DNA of 64,000 nt from SKHV01 sp963678565 (lineage in GTDB: Bacteria > Bacteroidota > Bacteroidia > Bacteroidales > Prolixibacteraceae), in NCBI GenBank assembly GCA_963678565.1, contig OY782875.1:1612001-1676000 (forward strand). Reading direction: 5' to 3'. The first letter of the stretch is position 1. Every line of letters begins with the position of its first letter. Under the pieces are notes generated by a model. It saw only the letters and a program-made list of their open reading frames with translations. It was not told the origin of the DNA and searched no databases. The position numbers and the translations under genes are program-made. Positions 45,020-53,616 of the stretch are shown one piece after another.

Positions 45020-45703
45020 TTATAATATTCCATGTATCAAAGCTAATTCATTATTGAGAGTTTTTAACTCTAGTTCATCTTTCGTCCATTGAATCTCTTT
45101 TCGCAGCCGACTCAAGCTTTGTTGCGTTACTCCAATATAAGAGGCAATGTCTGAGAGTTTTGCATTCAATGCAACTTGCGGAAACTCACGTAAGAAGTGT
45201 TTATATCGTTGGTCAGCATCGAGAGTGCGCAATAAGGCTTGTTTGTAGTGTGTCATTCCTAAGTAATTGGCTACTCCTTTTGCAGCAAATTCAGCCAAAT
45301 CGTAATGTGAGAATAGTATCTTCAGTACGGCTTCTCTTGGCATATTGATGTACTCGCAATGCGTGATAGCTTCAAGGGTTATTCGAGAGGGGATTCCGTT
45401 TAATAGGGAAACGGTTTCAGATAATATAATTGGTGCCATTCTAAAGTCATACACAAATGACTTTTCATTAAAATGGTCTTCGCATTTCACAATGCCTTTC
45501 CATAAAAAGCGTAACGACTGTTCAGTCTTCATAAAATTCAACAATCGCTCTCCTTTTTCTACAGTTTTAAATTCTATGATGGTACACAAGTCATTCCAAG
45601 AATCGGTAGAAACAGAAAATGTTGAATTGACAAATGTGTGAAAAGCTTCCATACATTCCTTTTCTGTTTTTTTGTCGATTTCTTTTGGTTCTTTAGTTTT
45701 CAT
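45020..45703 (-). CDS. Crp/Fnr-like transcriptional regulator
   Basis: About 227 residues from ATG 45701-45703; an earlier ATG (45763) gives 247, but the extra 20 residues (MVKNDFSSKNLSLYSSKNLF) are not family-like. The product has a cyclic-nucleotide-binding-like beta barrel (about 20-130 of the short form) and a C-terminal HTH (LNAKLSDIASYIGVTQQSLSRLRKEI) of the Crp/Fnr family. No CxxC cluster or clear cAMP-binding arginine motif is visible, so the effector is unknown. It is divergent from the lipoprotein pair at 45843-48019 and could regulate it (inference). Confidence 0.8.
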   Translation of the reverse strand: MKTKEPKEIDKKTEKECMEAFHTFVNSTFSVSTDSWNDLCTIIEFKTVEKGERLLNFMKTEQSLRFLWKGIVKCEDHFNEKSFVYDFRMAPIILSETVSLLNGIPSRITLEAITHCEYINMPREAVLKILFSHYDLAEFAAKGVANYLGMTHYKQALLRTLDADQRYKHFLREFPQVALNAKLSDIASYIGVTQQSLSRLRKEIQWTKDELELKTLNNELALIHGIL

Positions 45704-45842
45704 GAAAAGGTTTTTTGAGCTATATAAAGATAGGTTTTTTGAGGAAAAGTCATTTTTTACCATAGGGTAAATTTTATTAAAGTACCTACTATTATTTTTA
45801 GGGTGAAAATCAATTTATTAACTACCATTCAATAAAAGTTTT

Positions 45843-46229
45843 ATGAAAAAAAGTAAAATCATTTTTATGCTTTCAATGCTACTTGTGTTGTTCGTTGCTT
45901 GCGATAACACCGAGTATATTGAAACAAATCCACAGTTGGAAATTACGGTGATCAACAAATATGTGGTTCCGGTTGAAGGTGCAGCAGTATCGCTATATAC
46001 TTCTGAAAACGATTGGGAAGCAAAACACAATCCTGTGCGTACCATGGAAACCGACTTTGCAGGTACTGTGCTTTTCGAAGATTTGGAGGAGTTAAAGTAT
46101 TATTTCTATGTGGAAAAAGACTCTTTAGATAACCTTGGCGACATTGCTGCTACCAAAGACTCCTTGCAAATAGGAAGAAAATCAGAAGTGTTGGTGAAAA
46201 TCTTTGTAACCGATTTTGAACGTTATTAA
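45843..46229 (+). CDS. Lipoprotein with carboxypeptidase-regulatory-like domain
   Basis: A 128-residue lipoprotein of unknown role. It begins MKKSKIIFMLSMLLVLFVAC with the lipobox cysteine at residue 20 (lipobox LFVAC), followed by a single Ig-like/CarboxypepD_reg-like beta sandwich (LEITVINKYVVPVEGAAVSL...FAGTVLFEDLEELKYYFYVE). No enzyme motifs. It is 26 bp from the next lipoprotein gene, so the two are a pair. Confidence 0.75.
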   Translation: MKKSKIIFMLSMLLVLFVACDNTEYIETNPQLEITVINKYVVPVEGAAVSLYTSENDWEAKHNPVRTMETDFAGTVLFEDLEELKYYFYVEKDSLDNLGDIAATKDSLQIGRKSEVLVKIFVTDFERY

Positions 46230-46255
46230 TCTGAAAATACCCAAAAACAACTACA

Positions 46256-48019
46256 ATGAACTTTAAAAAATATTCAAAAATATATTTATTGAGCACGCTA
46301 TTTTTGGCTTGCTTTATGGTGGCTTGTGAGCCCGAAACGATTATTGAAGAACCGGAAGCTTATTATGATGAGGGGGAACACCTTGTGCTAAATAATAATC
46401 TTGTAATATACGATGAAAGCAGCTTAACACATAATGGTGCTGCGGGCTTTGAATATGATTCTGCCACACAAATCTTAAAGTTTGACACGGTTTGCGCTGA
46501 AATGAAGTTAGATACCGGTTTGATTTTAAACATCGATACCGAAGAAGGAGTATTAAATTTGTTAATCGAAGACGTACAGGTAAACAACGCTGAATATGTC
46601 CTTCAAACCAGTATGTCGAGCGTCAACAAAGTATTCGATAATATTAGTGTGGACTTTGATTTTAATCCAACTTACACCAATCAAAAATTATTGGCTAATG
46701 AAATTGAAGGTTTAACAAAAGAAGAGTTGAGCGCTGCATTAACCGATGATAACAATGCCATTCACCCAAGTGAAGTGCAAATGATTATTGCAGGTAAAAA
46801 ACTAACATTATTCTCGGTTCGTAAAAATATTTCGATGGCGAGGAATCAATCAACAAGTGCGACCAACAGCAATCGAGTGGGATTTGAACATCAAATTAAT
46901 TTGAATAAAACGCTCGTGTCGGTAGGTCCTATCGATCTTAAATTAGAAGATTTAGGTTTCTCTTGGTATTCCGATTTGCAAGCTAATATAAAAACTAAAA
47001 CAAAAAAGAGTTGGGGGGTTACCTATTATCATAGTGCTGAAGCTAAATTTTATGCACGCAATATGGATATTGAAGCTTGGATTGATGTTGCAGCTGTAGT
47101 TTCTGGAAAAGCGCCTTTGGTGAGTGAAAATGATCCTTTATTATTACCCGTAGAGATGCGTTTTGAATTTCCGGTTGGAGGCGTTCCTGTAATGATTGGG
47201 GTTGAATTTGCCCTAGACTTAGCGGTAGAAATCGATGTGTCGGGTGAAGTAAAAGTGGGTACAGGTTATACCTTAGGTTATCATATTCCTGAAGTAATGG
47301 TTGGAGCTCACATGACTCAAGATGGATTTGATTTAAGTACTGGTCCTCTCCATAGTTATACCGCTGGTTATATCAGCAAAAAAGAAATGCATCCATTGAA
47401 ATTAGAAGCCATGGCTGCTATTGACCAAACCTACACTTTAAAACCAACCTTGGGCTTTAGTATATACAATATGGCAGGACCCGAAGTGGCTTTATCGGTA
47501 GGTGCCGAAGTTGATTTCGAAGTCGGAGGAGGGGTTAGTGTTGACCTAACAAATGAAACAACTCCTGAAGCGTACATTGGCTGGGGTTCAGCATTGAAGA
47601 CTAAAATTGGTGCAACTGGTGGTGCATGGATCGATGTTTTTGGTATTGTAAATAAGCACTGGGACATTCCTCAATTGCCTTTAGTGCCTAGTTTTACCAT
47701 TTGGAAAACACCCCATGGATTGGCTGATGAAAGCAACGATGCTTTAGCCAATACTGTTGTTGGAGAATCTAAAGATGTAACAGTTAAAGTAAAAGATAGC
47801 TTTGGATTACCTGCTCCATTCATGTTTGTTGAATGGGAATCGAATGGTGGAGGTCATTGGGCAGAACCAATTACGATCGCAACTACCGGATCATCAACCA
47901 ATACATGGATACCAACCGATGAAGGTACATTCAGTCCTTATTGTTATGTGAAAAATGGTACATTGAAAGAAATGGGACGAGTAACTTTTACTACCACAAC
48001 TACTGCCTCTTCAAACTAG
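46256..48019 (+). CDS. Large lipoprotein of unknown function
   Basis: A 587-residue lipoprotein: signal MNFKKYSKIYLLSTLFLACF with lipobox FMVAC, then an acidic linker (EPETIIEEPEAYYDEGEH) and a long all-beta region. I recognise no named family. It follows the small lipoprotein at 45843 and shares an Ig-like final region (about 495-585: ESKDVTVKVKDSFGLPAPFM... TFTTTTTAS), so both may be surface-exposed partners. A terminator follows. It might be a surface adhesin or binding protein, but that is speculation. Confidence 0.65.
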   Translation: MNFKKYSKIYLLSTLFLACFMVACEPETIIEEPEAYYDEGEHLVLNNNLVIYDESSLTHNGAAGFEYDSATQILKFDTVCAEMKLDTGLILNIDTEEGVLNLLIEDVQVNNAEYVLQTSMSSVNKVFDNISVDFDFNPTYTNQKLLANEIEGLTKEELSAALTDDNNAIHPSEVQMIIAGKKLTLFSVRKNISMARNQSTSATNSNRVGFEHQINLNKTLVSVGPIDLKLEDLGFSWYSDLQANIKTKTKKSWGVTYYHSAEAKFYARNMDIEAWIDVAAVVSGKAPLVSENDPLLLPVEMRFEFPVGGVPVMIGVEFALDLAVEIDVSGEVKVGTGYTLGYHIPEVMVGAHMTQDGFDLSTGPLHSYTAGYISKKEMHPLKLEAMAAIDQTYTLKPTLGFSIYNMAGPEVALSVGAEVDFEVGGGVSVDLTNETTPEAYIGWGSALKTKIGATGGAWIDVFGIVNKHWDIPQLPLVPSFTIWKTPHGLADESNDALANTVVGESKDVTVKVKDSFGLPAPFMFVEWESNGGGHWAEPITIATTGSSTNTWIPTDEGTFSPYCYVKNGTLKEMGRVTFTTTTTASSN

Positions 48020-48042
48020 TTTATATAGATCAATTTAATTTC

Positions 48043-48077
48043 AAAAGGCTGTATATCGAAAGGTATACAGCCTTTTT
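48043..48077 (+). terminator. Terminator after the lipoprotein pair
   Basis: AAAAGGCTGTATA (48043-48055) pairs with TATACAGCCTTTT (48064-48076), followed by T. Core identical to the PFOR terminator. Confidence 0.85.
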
Positions 48078-48348
48078 TTAGCTTTTTGGTTCCTTTTTAT
48101 CAATGAAAAAGGAATGGCCCCTCCGGCTTTAGGAGAAGGAAAAAGTAATTGTAGTGTGGTACATTCCCCTTTCACTCCCTTCAAAGGGGGAGCTGCTGCA
48201 AGAAAAAATCAACTAAATGTTGAAAGTAATAGAGGTCGCTATTATTTTATATCTTAGTGCAATACACCATACCAACAAATTATAAATGTATTATTTCGTG
48301 ACTGTATATATACAAACGTTAACATGCATTAAAAAAACAACCACCAAC
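48078..48348. repeat. Mosaic repeat upstream of the S41-like gene (copy A)
   Basis: Holds GGCCCCTCCGGCTTTAGGAG (about 48116-48135) and, from about 48181 to 48320, a unit with AACTAAAT.TTGAAAGTAAT, a TATCTTAGTGCAATACACC segment and TATTAT..GTGACTGTATA leading into ACAAACGTTAACATGC. Copies B (49855-50205) and C (60110-60525) share these segments. No gene fits. Confidence 0.6.
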
Positions 48349-49329
48349 ATGAAAAAACTATTATGGATATTAATCATTTTTTCCAGTTGTAATCAACAAA
48401 AACCAAACAAAGATTACATATTTGATCGGGTTGTTTATGAAGTTGAAAACAACTACGCAGGATTTAAAATTAAAGCTGAAAACAATTTAGAGTATTATAA
48501 CAACTTAAAAATCCAGACCTACGATGCGCTAAATGATAGAGAAGAGAAATCAAAGAAAGAAATTATCAATAACTACCTTTCATTCTTTAATGACAAGCAT
48601 TTATATGTTTCTGGTCGTCGAAATGATTATAGACCAAGAGAAATTTCGTTTAAATCAATTGATTCATCTACAAATTATCTTAGAATTGAGACTTTCAATC
48701 AGAAATTAAAGCTTGACAATTTATTGGATTCGGTGAATCATATAATTTTATCAAAACCAAACTTAATTATTGATTTAAAAGGAAATAAAGGAGGTTCTGA
48801 TAATGCTTTTAGTAAATTACTTCCAATGATTGCTACAAATAACATTTATGGAAAAAATATTGAATTTCTTGCTTCACCAGATAATTGTAAGCAATTAGAA
48901 AAAGATTTTAATAAAAATGTTTGGTCTGTGATCAATAACGGAAAATTTATATATCCACCATGGTTGAGACCAAGTGATGGATCTGAAGAATTTATATTAA
49001 AATATGATTATCAAAATAATAGATTTGAGAATCCAGAGCAAATCGCAGTGATAATCGACAGCAATGTAGCAAGTTCAGCAGAGCAATTTGTTTTATATTC
49101 AAAACAAAGCAAAAAAGTTAAGGTTTTTGGAGAAAATACTAGTGGTTGTTTAGATTTTAGTAATTGTAGAAAAATTGACTTGTATGAGGACTACATGAAA
49201 TTATCGGTTCCAATGACAAGAATTAAAGGATATCCTAAACATTCAATCGATCATGATGGAATTGCTCCTGATTATTATTTACCAAATGAAAATCAAATAG
49301 ATCAAATACAAGAATATTTCAAATTATAA
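48349..49329 (+). CDS. S41 peptidase-like lipoprotein (cassette-like unit)
   Basis: A 326-residue lipoprotein: MKKLLWILIIFSSCNQQKPN with lipobox FSSC. The tail-specific-protease core is recognisable: NLIIDLKGNKGGSDNAFSKL (about 140-160), AVIIDSNVASSAEQFVLYSK with the nucleophile serine (about 243-262) and FGENTSGCLDFSNC (the general lysine region is not evident). It lacks a PDZ domain. I chose ATG 48349 rather than the upstream 48286 because the signal peptide begins there. It is a single-gene unit flanked by CGTTA-type boundaries. Confidence 0.78.
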   Translation: MKKLLWILIIFSSCNQQKPNKDYIFDRVVYEVENNYAGFKIKAENNLEYYNNLKIQTYDALNDREEKSKKEIINNYLSFFNDKHLYVSGRRNDYRPREISFKSIDSSTNYLRIETFNQKLKLDNLLDSVNHIILSKPNLIIDLKGNKGGSDNAFSKLLPMIATNNIYGKNIEFLASPDNCKQLEKDFNKNVWSVINNGKFIYPPWLRPSDGSEEFILKYDYQNNRFENPEQIAVIIDSNVASSAEQFVLYSKQSKKVKVFGENTSGCLDFSNCRKIDLYEDYMKLSVPMTRIKGYPKHSIDHDGIAPDYYLPNENQIDQIQEYFKL

Positions 49330-49330
49330 T

Positions 49331-49470
49331 AAAAACGCATGTTTGTATTTTGTCTATTCCATTGAGGATTAGTCGGTTTTACAACTTCGGTTATTTGTAC
49401 TACATTTAGTGGTACGCGGACAGGAAAGCTCTCGCAATCCACACCGATAACTTACAATTTACCGTTGTAG
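49331..49470 (+). repeat. Cassette-boundary imperfect inverted repeat (after the S41-like gene)
   Basis: TACAACTTCGGTTATTTGTA near 49370-49390 pairs imperfectly with the segment CTTACAATTTACCGTTGTAG (49451-49470). The right end shares CTTACAATTTACCGTT with the other boundaries. Confidence 0.5.
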
Positions 49471-50218
49471 CCAATTAAACAAACCATATCGATTAAATGA
49501 TAATATTTGAGACTGAAAGCAATTCAACAATCGGGTTGATCAAGGCGTATTTTATACGGTAAAGTGCTACGAAGTGCCCAGCCACCAGACAGTAGGTGAC
49601 TCACAAAAATACAGACTCAACAGAATATTCAGTAACTAGGATCAATGCAAGTACGTAGGCATGAAAAAAATGCGGGCAAGCAAGGGCGTGAAGGATAAAA
49701 TGTCGTGAAGACAAACAAAAGGCGCTTGTCTGTACTTCTATTAATCCCGCTCATAGCATATACGTCATCGCGAGCGTAGCGCGGCGATCTAACGCTAATG
49801 AATACAGATCGTTTTTTAAGTATTTGTTGTTTTGCCCTTGCCGGGCGGGCGCTTTCTACTTTCTCTTGATATAAAGAAGGTCAAAGATCAAGGCGCCTAA
49901 TCAAATTTCATCCTCAACTACCTATAAGCTAAGTGCGGCCGAATTATCTTCGAGCGAAGCTCTCAGCTTTCCGGTCTTACTAAGCTTACATTTGTTTATG
50001 ATTTTATTTTCTTGTAGGCCGATCCGATTCACCCTCTTCAAAGGCGGAACTACTGTATGAAAGAAGAATCAACTAAATATTGAAAGTAATATAGGTAAAC
50101 GCTATTATTATGATTATTATTTGTATATTAGTACAATATACCATGCAAACTAAGTTTAGATGTATTATTCAGTGACTGTATATACAAACGTTATGCGGCA
50201 TTAACATAGACACTGCAT
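49471..50218. repeat. Long repeat-filled gap (copy B)
   Basis: About 750 bp without a gene. It contains the ACAATCGGGTTGATCA repeat (about 49529), a REP-like GTCATCGCGAGCG...GATCT unit (49764-49790), the shared segment from GGTCAAAGATCAAGGC (about 49879) to CGATCCGATTCACCCTCTTC (about 50040), and the boundary AGTGACTGTATATACAAACG (50171-50190). Copy C at 59960-60525 carries the same order of segments. Confidence 0.6.
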
Positions 50219-50971
50219 ATGAATAAAATTCTTACGATATTAATATTGTTGATTTCAACTTTAAACTGCTTTTCGACAGAGCAAATATCTGATTTGCTAG
50301 TTATTGAAAACGACACTTTCTATTTGAAAACATTTCCTATTGAGAAGCTCGAATTTGAGAAATCTCCATTCTCATACGGAGAATTTAATTTTCCCCACAC
50401 TGGATGTTGGAGAGGATATTGTGCTACATGGAAAATTATTGATAATAAACTTGCACTGATAGAAGTTGAAAAAGTTGATTCGACACATCAGAAATTGAAC
50501 ATCATTGACTTCTTTAAGCAAAATGATTATTCTCCAAAATTTGTAAATGGATACGTATATGCAGATTGGTTTAACTCAAAACTCTTGATTTATTCAGCAC
50601 CGAATTATTATAGATACGCTGGATTATATCTTGTGGAGAAATATGAATGGACAAAGAACAAGAATAATGTTCAATTGGTTTTTGAGAACGGAATCTTGAA
50701 AGAAAACAATATTTTAAAATTTGACTCTTACAAAATTGGTGACAAATTAAGTTTTGATTTTTCTCATTTTCCGCCCGGACTGATTAAAAAGAAATCTGTT
50801 AATCTGAAGGCAACAATTATCGAACTGAAAAAGGATATGGTTTTGGTTAGTATAGATTCGTATGATACTGAAAAGAAAAAGGAAAAAGAGCAGATAAGAA
50901 AATATTTTGGAAATATGGTGGATACAGATACTATACAGATTAATCCAAGATACTGGAAAAGGGAAGAATAA
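50219..50971 (+). CDS. Hypothetical exported protein (cassette-like unit)
   Basis: A 250-residue protein with an N-terminal signal (MNKILTILILLISTLNCFST). The rest is mixed alpha/beta with CATWKIIDNKLALIEVEKVD and a Lys-rich C-terminal end; no named family or catalytic motif recognised. The gene is AT-rich and sits alone between the 5' boundary GTTATGCGGC (50190) and a hairpin boundary at 50972-51104. Single-gene occurrence with these boundaries suggests it is mobile as a unit. Confidence 0.6.
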   Translation: MNKILTILILLISTLNCFSTEQISDLLVIENDTFYLKTFPIEKLEFEKSPFSYGEFNFPHTGCWRGYCATWKIIDNKLALIEVEKVDSTHQKLNIIDFFKQNDYSPKFVNGYVYADWFNSKLLIYSAPNYYRYAGLYLVEKYEWTKNKNNVQLVFENGILKENNILKFDSYKIGDKLSFDFSHFPPGLIKKKSVNLKATIIELKKDMVLVSIDSYDTEKKKEKEQIRKYFGNMVDTDTIQINPRYWKREE

Positions 50972-51104
50972 CGCCCTGTAACAATGCATAAAATAATAGC
51001 CGAGACAGTAGTGAATTCATGGGCTGTGGCCCGCTTCAGTTTTCTTGTAACTTGACAGGAAAGTGCCACACAGTCGGCTACTATTCTTATACGAACCGTT
51101 AGCT
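50972..51104 (+). repeat. Cassette-boundary hairpin (after the 250-residue gene)
   Basis: ATAAAATAATAGCCGA (left arm, about 50992-51007) and TCGGCTACTATTCTTAT (about 51074-51090) are imperfect inverted repeats, between TAACGCCC at the left and CGTTAGCTTGC at the right end. It begins at the stop codon of the preceding gene. Confidence 0.6.
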
Positions 51105-51149
51105 TGCATATTAATTGGACTGCTAAACGACAGATAATAAACAATAAAT

Positions 51150-51443
51150 ATGAAACCAATAATTGAATACACACATGATTTGTTAGCTTTTGCGATAACT
51201 TCACCAAGAGAAGATTTTAAAAATGACTCTATAAACCGCATAAAACCTGGAGCAATACACCATTTAGCTTTTAAAGCGGATTCGAGAGAAGATGTTGACA
51301 AAGCTTATAAGGACTTGATTGCGATTGGTGCAAATATTGTATCTGAGCCGCAAATACATCCGGAGTACAGCCCGAATTATTATGCTATCTACTTCAAAGA
51401 CTTGGAGAATATAAAATACGAGATTGTTTGTACCAAAGAGTAA
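51150..51443 (+). CDS. VOC (glyoxalase-like) family protein
   Basis: A 97-residue single half-domain of the vicinal-oxygen-chelate fold. Residues from GAIHHLAFKADSREDVDKAY through the C-terminal YYAIYFKDLENIKYEIVCTKE match the family: the histidine of HHLAF and glutamate of KYEIV are the usual metal ligands. Two betaalphabetabetabeta modules need a dimer, which fits this short size. Substrate unknown. The gene has about 45 bp of leader after the boundary at 51104 and an abbreviated boundary after it. Confidence 0.8.
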   Translation: MKPIIEYTHDLLAFAITSPREDFKNDSINRIKPGAIHHLAFKADSREDVDKAYKDLIAIGANIVSEPQIHPEYSPNYYAIYFKDLENIKYEIVCTKE

Positions 51444-51500
51444 AAGTTGTGTTGACAATTCTGGTACGACTGAGGATTTGAAAACTTACAATTTTCCGTT
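51444..51500 (+). repeat. Short cassette-boundary sequence (after the VOC gene)
   Basis: The run ACTTACAATTTTCCGTTACC (about 51484-51503) repeats the CTTACAATTTACCGTTA boundary of neighbouring units. The left arm is not clearly paired here. Confidence 0.45.
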
Positions 51501-51569
51501 ACCAACCAATCTATGCAAGACATTATATAACAATAGCTTCATATTTTTTAATCATTAAACAAACCTAAT

Positions 51570-52385
51570 ATGAAAAGATTTTATTGGATTTCCATTTTAT
51601 TTGTAGCATGGTCGACAACCTTATCAAGTTGCAAAAAAGAGGTAATTGAAAGATCTCTCCCCATTATAACAACAGATTCCATCACAAATATTACTGAAAC
51701 AACCGCAACAAGTGGGGGAAAGATTACCTCTGACGGGAATTGCGATATATCAGCTTGCGGTATTTGCTGGAGTAAAAATGTAAATCCGACCATCGATGAT
51801 AGTGTTACAATAGATAACCTAAACGAAGATTCATTTTTAAGTCAATTAAACGACCTCACTTACAATTCAAAATACTACCTAAGAGCATATGCAACAAATT
51901 GTCTAGGAACCGCATACGGTGAAGAACTAGAATTTACAACTTCATATGATAGCATTTCATTAAAATACATGGATTTAGGTGATGGTGTAAAAAGAATAAC
52001 TTTATTTGATACACTTTCAGTTTATATTTATGATGTAGAATATACTTGTGGTATACATCAGTATACTTGCTGGGAGACCACTATTTATTCATCTGACCCA
52101 ACAAGATTAAAAGTGAGTTATGGTCATGATTACCCATTTTTATATAAAGATTCAGTCATTGATGAAAGTTTAGATTGGCTAAGTAGATATCCTAATGGTG
52201 GTTGGCGACCTGAAATTGGATTTTTTGGAATAGAATCTCAATTTGTTGGAATTAAGTATTTTGAAGGCAACGAAATATATTATGGATGGATTCATACACC
52301 ACATCCTCGAATAATGACTGAGTACGCAATTGATACATCCTCCGTTCATAAGGGCGTGATAAGAGCTGGATGTTTAAAAAAGTAA
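51570..52385 (+). CDS. Lipoprotein with fibronectin-III-like domain (cassette-like unit)
   Basis: A 271-residue lipoprotein: MKRFYWISILFVAWSTTLSS with lipobox LSSC, then a fibronectin-III-like domain (about 30-125: TDSITNITETTATSGGKITS, YYLRAYATNCLGTAYGEELE) of the type common in Bacteroidota surface lipoproteins. The rest (about 130-271) is not recognised; it has several cysteines. It stands alone between boundaries at about 51500 and 52394. Confidence 0.75.
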   Translation: MKRFYWISILFVAWSTTLSSCKKEVIERSLPIITTDSITNITETTATSGGKITSDGNCDISACGICWSKNVNPTIDDSVTIDNLNEDSFLSQLNDLTYNSKYYLRAYATNCLGTAYGEELEFTTSYDSISLKYMDLGDGVKRITLFDTLSVYIYDVEYTCGIHQYTCWETTIYSSDPTRLKVSYGHDYPFLYKDSVIDESLDWLSRYPNGGWRPEIGFFGIESQFVGIKYFEGNEIYYGWIHTPHPRIMTEYAIDTSSVHKGVIRAGCLKK

Positions 52386-52393
52386 TCGGTTGA

Positions 52394-52520
52394 TAACTAT
52401 TTTGTAAATTGCAGTGTGGGTTTAGCTATTCTAGTTGTCTCTGTTCTTTTCTTGACCATCAGGTCCTATTGGACGCTGACGCTCTTCGAAATCCACACTT
52501 GCTTACAATTTACCGTTACT
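52394..52520 (+). repeat. Cassette-boundary imperfect hairpin (after the lipoprotein gene)
   Basis: GTAAATTG (52404-52411) and GTGTGG (52414-52419) pair with CCACAC (52493-52498) and CAATTTAC (52506-52513), with a bulge between, ending in CGTTACTAG. The same arms recur at 61767-61896. Confidence 0.7.
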
Positions 52521-52654
52521 AGACATGTGGAAAAACACCAACTCTACACATTAATACGATAAAAGAAAATTGAAATAATAATAAAAAACTGATTGACTGG
52601 ATTGGTGCTCCGTTGATAGGGCGATGCAGTTTGAGGGGAATCTATTTTGTTTTT

Positions 52655-52764
52655 TCTCCCCCCTCACAAAGACAAAGAAACCCCACCCACACAACAATAC
52701 ATTTGCAAACCGCTGCAAGCCAGCTCTGCAAACCAAAGTTTGCAAAAGAGTTGTTTTTTGCCTT
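52655..52764 (+). repeat. Structured hairpin element 1 (upstream of the DUF134 module 2)
   Basis: AACAA (52693-52697), a 4-nt side, then TTTGCAAAC (52702-52710) pair with GTTTGCAAA (52738-52746), AGAG and TTGTT (52751-52755). It is preceded by CCCCACCC and its loop contains GCAAGCCAGCTCTGCAAACC. The same build with different stem bases occurs at 59696-59774. Confidence 0.7.
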
Positions 52765-52827
52765 ACACAAATTTCAATGAACCATTAATTGAAGTATTTA
52801 AAAAAAAATTGATATTTTTTTCATTAC

Positions 52828-52865
52828 GAGAGATATCTCATTATATTTGTATTGAGATATTTCTC
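52828..52865 (+). promoter_or_regulatory. Promoter with flanking palindromic operator before DUF134 (module 2)
   Basis: GAGAGATATCTCA (52828-52840) and TGAGATATTTCTC (52853-52865) form an inverted repeat (one mismatch) around a TATATTTG -7 element (52842-52849). A dimeric repressor there would mask the promoter; DUF134 autoregulation is the simplest inference. Confidence 0.65.
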
Positions 52866-52887
52866 ATATGAATACATAATTAATTGT

Positions 52888-53298
52888 ATGCCAAGACATA
52901 AAAGACTAAGGAAAGTAGTTGCGCCGCCAGAGTTTAAAGGTTATAAGCCGTATGGGGCAGTTCGTACTGAAAACGGGTTTATTGAACTTTTTTATGAAGA
53001 ATATGAAGCCATAAAATTATCGGATTATGATCTTATGAATCATGAAACAGCTGCAAAATTGATGGGTATTTCCCGTCCAACCTTCGCAAGAATATACGAA
53101 AGCGCACGAAGAAAAATTGCAAAAGCTTTTGTCGAAACTAAAGAAATAAGAACTGTTTATGGAAATGCCCTATTAGACAAAAATTGGTATGCGTGCCAAA
53201 AATGTCATGCACGTTTTACTATTCCAAAAACACAGCAGAAACGCTGTTGTGCAATATGTTCTTCTACAGAAATTAATCTATTAAAAAATGATATATGA
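52888..53298 (+). CDS. DUF134 DNA-binding protein (module 2)
   Basis: A 136-residue paralogue of the protein at 34598-35014. It starts MPRHKRLRKVVAPPEFKGYK, with HTH NHETAAKLMGISRPTFARIY (about 51-70) and the zinc-ribbon-like CQKCHARF...CCAICSS (about 106-131). I start at ATG 52888, which keeps the operator outside the gene; a longer frame would begin inside the palindrome. The gene opens a seven- to ten-gene module and overlaps the next gene by 4 bp (ATGA). Probably the local regulator (inference). Confidence 0.85.
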   Translation: MPRHKRLRKVVAPPEFKGYKPYGAVRTENGFIELFYEEYEAIKLSDYDLMNHETAAKLMGISRPTFARIYESARRKIAKAFVETKEIRTVYGNALLDKNWYACQKCHARFTIPKTQQKRCCAICSSTEINLLKNDI

Positions 53299-53612
53299 AA
53301 ATAATAATAACATCATCTGAAAATAAAATTACTGCTGCATTTGATAAACGTTTTGGCAGGGCTGCATGGTTTTGTCTTTTCAATGAACAATCCGGAGAGA
53401 TAGAGTTCATTGAAAACGTGAATCTCAATTCCAGTAATGGGGCTGGTACAAAAGCTGCTGAAAAGGCTGTGGAGCTAAATGTTAAAAAAATAATCTCTGG
53501 CGACTTTGGCCCAAAAGCAAAGGATTTGTTGGATAAGTTTGATATTCAAATGGTTATACTACAGGATGATAACTTAACAGTTGAAAACATCATTAATAAA
53601 CTTAAAAATTAA
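53295..53612 (+). CDS. NifX-like protein, short form (module 2)
   Basis: A 105-residue protein with the NifB/NifX fold (MKIIITSSENKITAAFDKRF, GRAAWFCLFNEQSGEIEF, VKKIISGDFGPKAKDLLDKF). It keeps only one cysteine and no HFGHC motif. The 5' end overlaps the DUF134 gene and a Gly/Arg-rich small gene follows in 5 bp. It is the counterpart of the protein at 35011-35343. Confidence 0.8.
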   Translation: MKIIITSSENKITAAFDKRFGRAAWFCLFNEQSGEIEFIENVNLNSSNGAGTKAAEKAVELNVKKIISGDFGPKAKDLLDKFDIQMVILQDDNLTVENIINKLKN

Positions 53613-53616
53613 AATT

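Larger units (their letters stand above)
52521..52887. other. Gap upstream of DUF134 module 2
   Basis: About 365 bp holding the structured hairpin (52655-52764) and the operator/promoter (52828-52865), both listed separately. The rest shows no gene; one frame crossing the hairpin is fortuitous. Confidence 0.5.

Noticed and set aside
45704..45763. Longer start for the Crp/Fnr-like gene
   Set aside because: The extra 20 residues are not family-like and an ATATAAAGAT-type promoter could lie there; not certain, but the shorter start is favoured.
52647..52871. A 74-residue plus-strand frame
   Set aside because: It runs through the structured hairpin and the palindromic promoter, and has no recognisable protein pattern.
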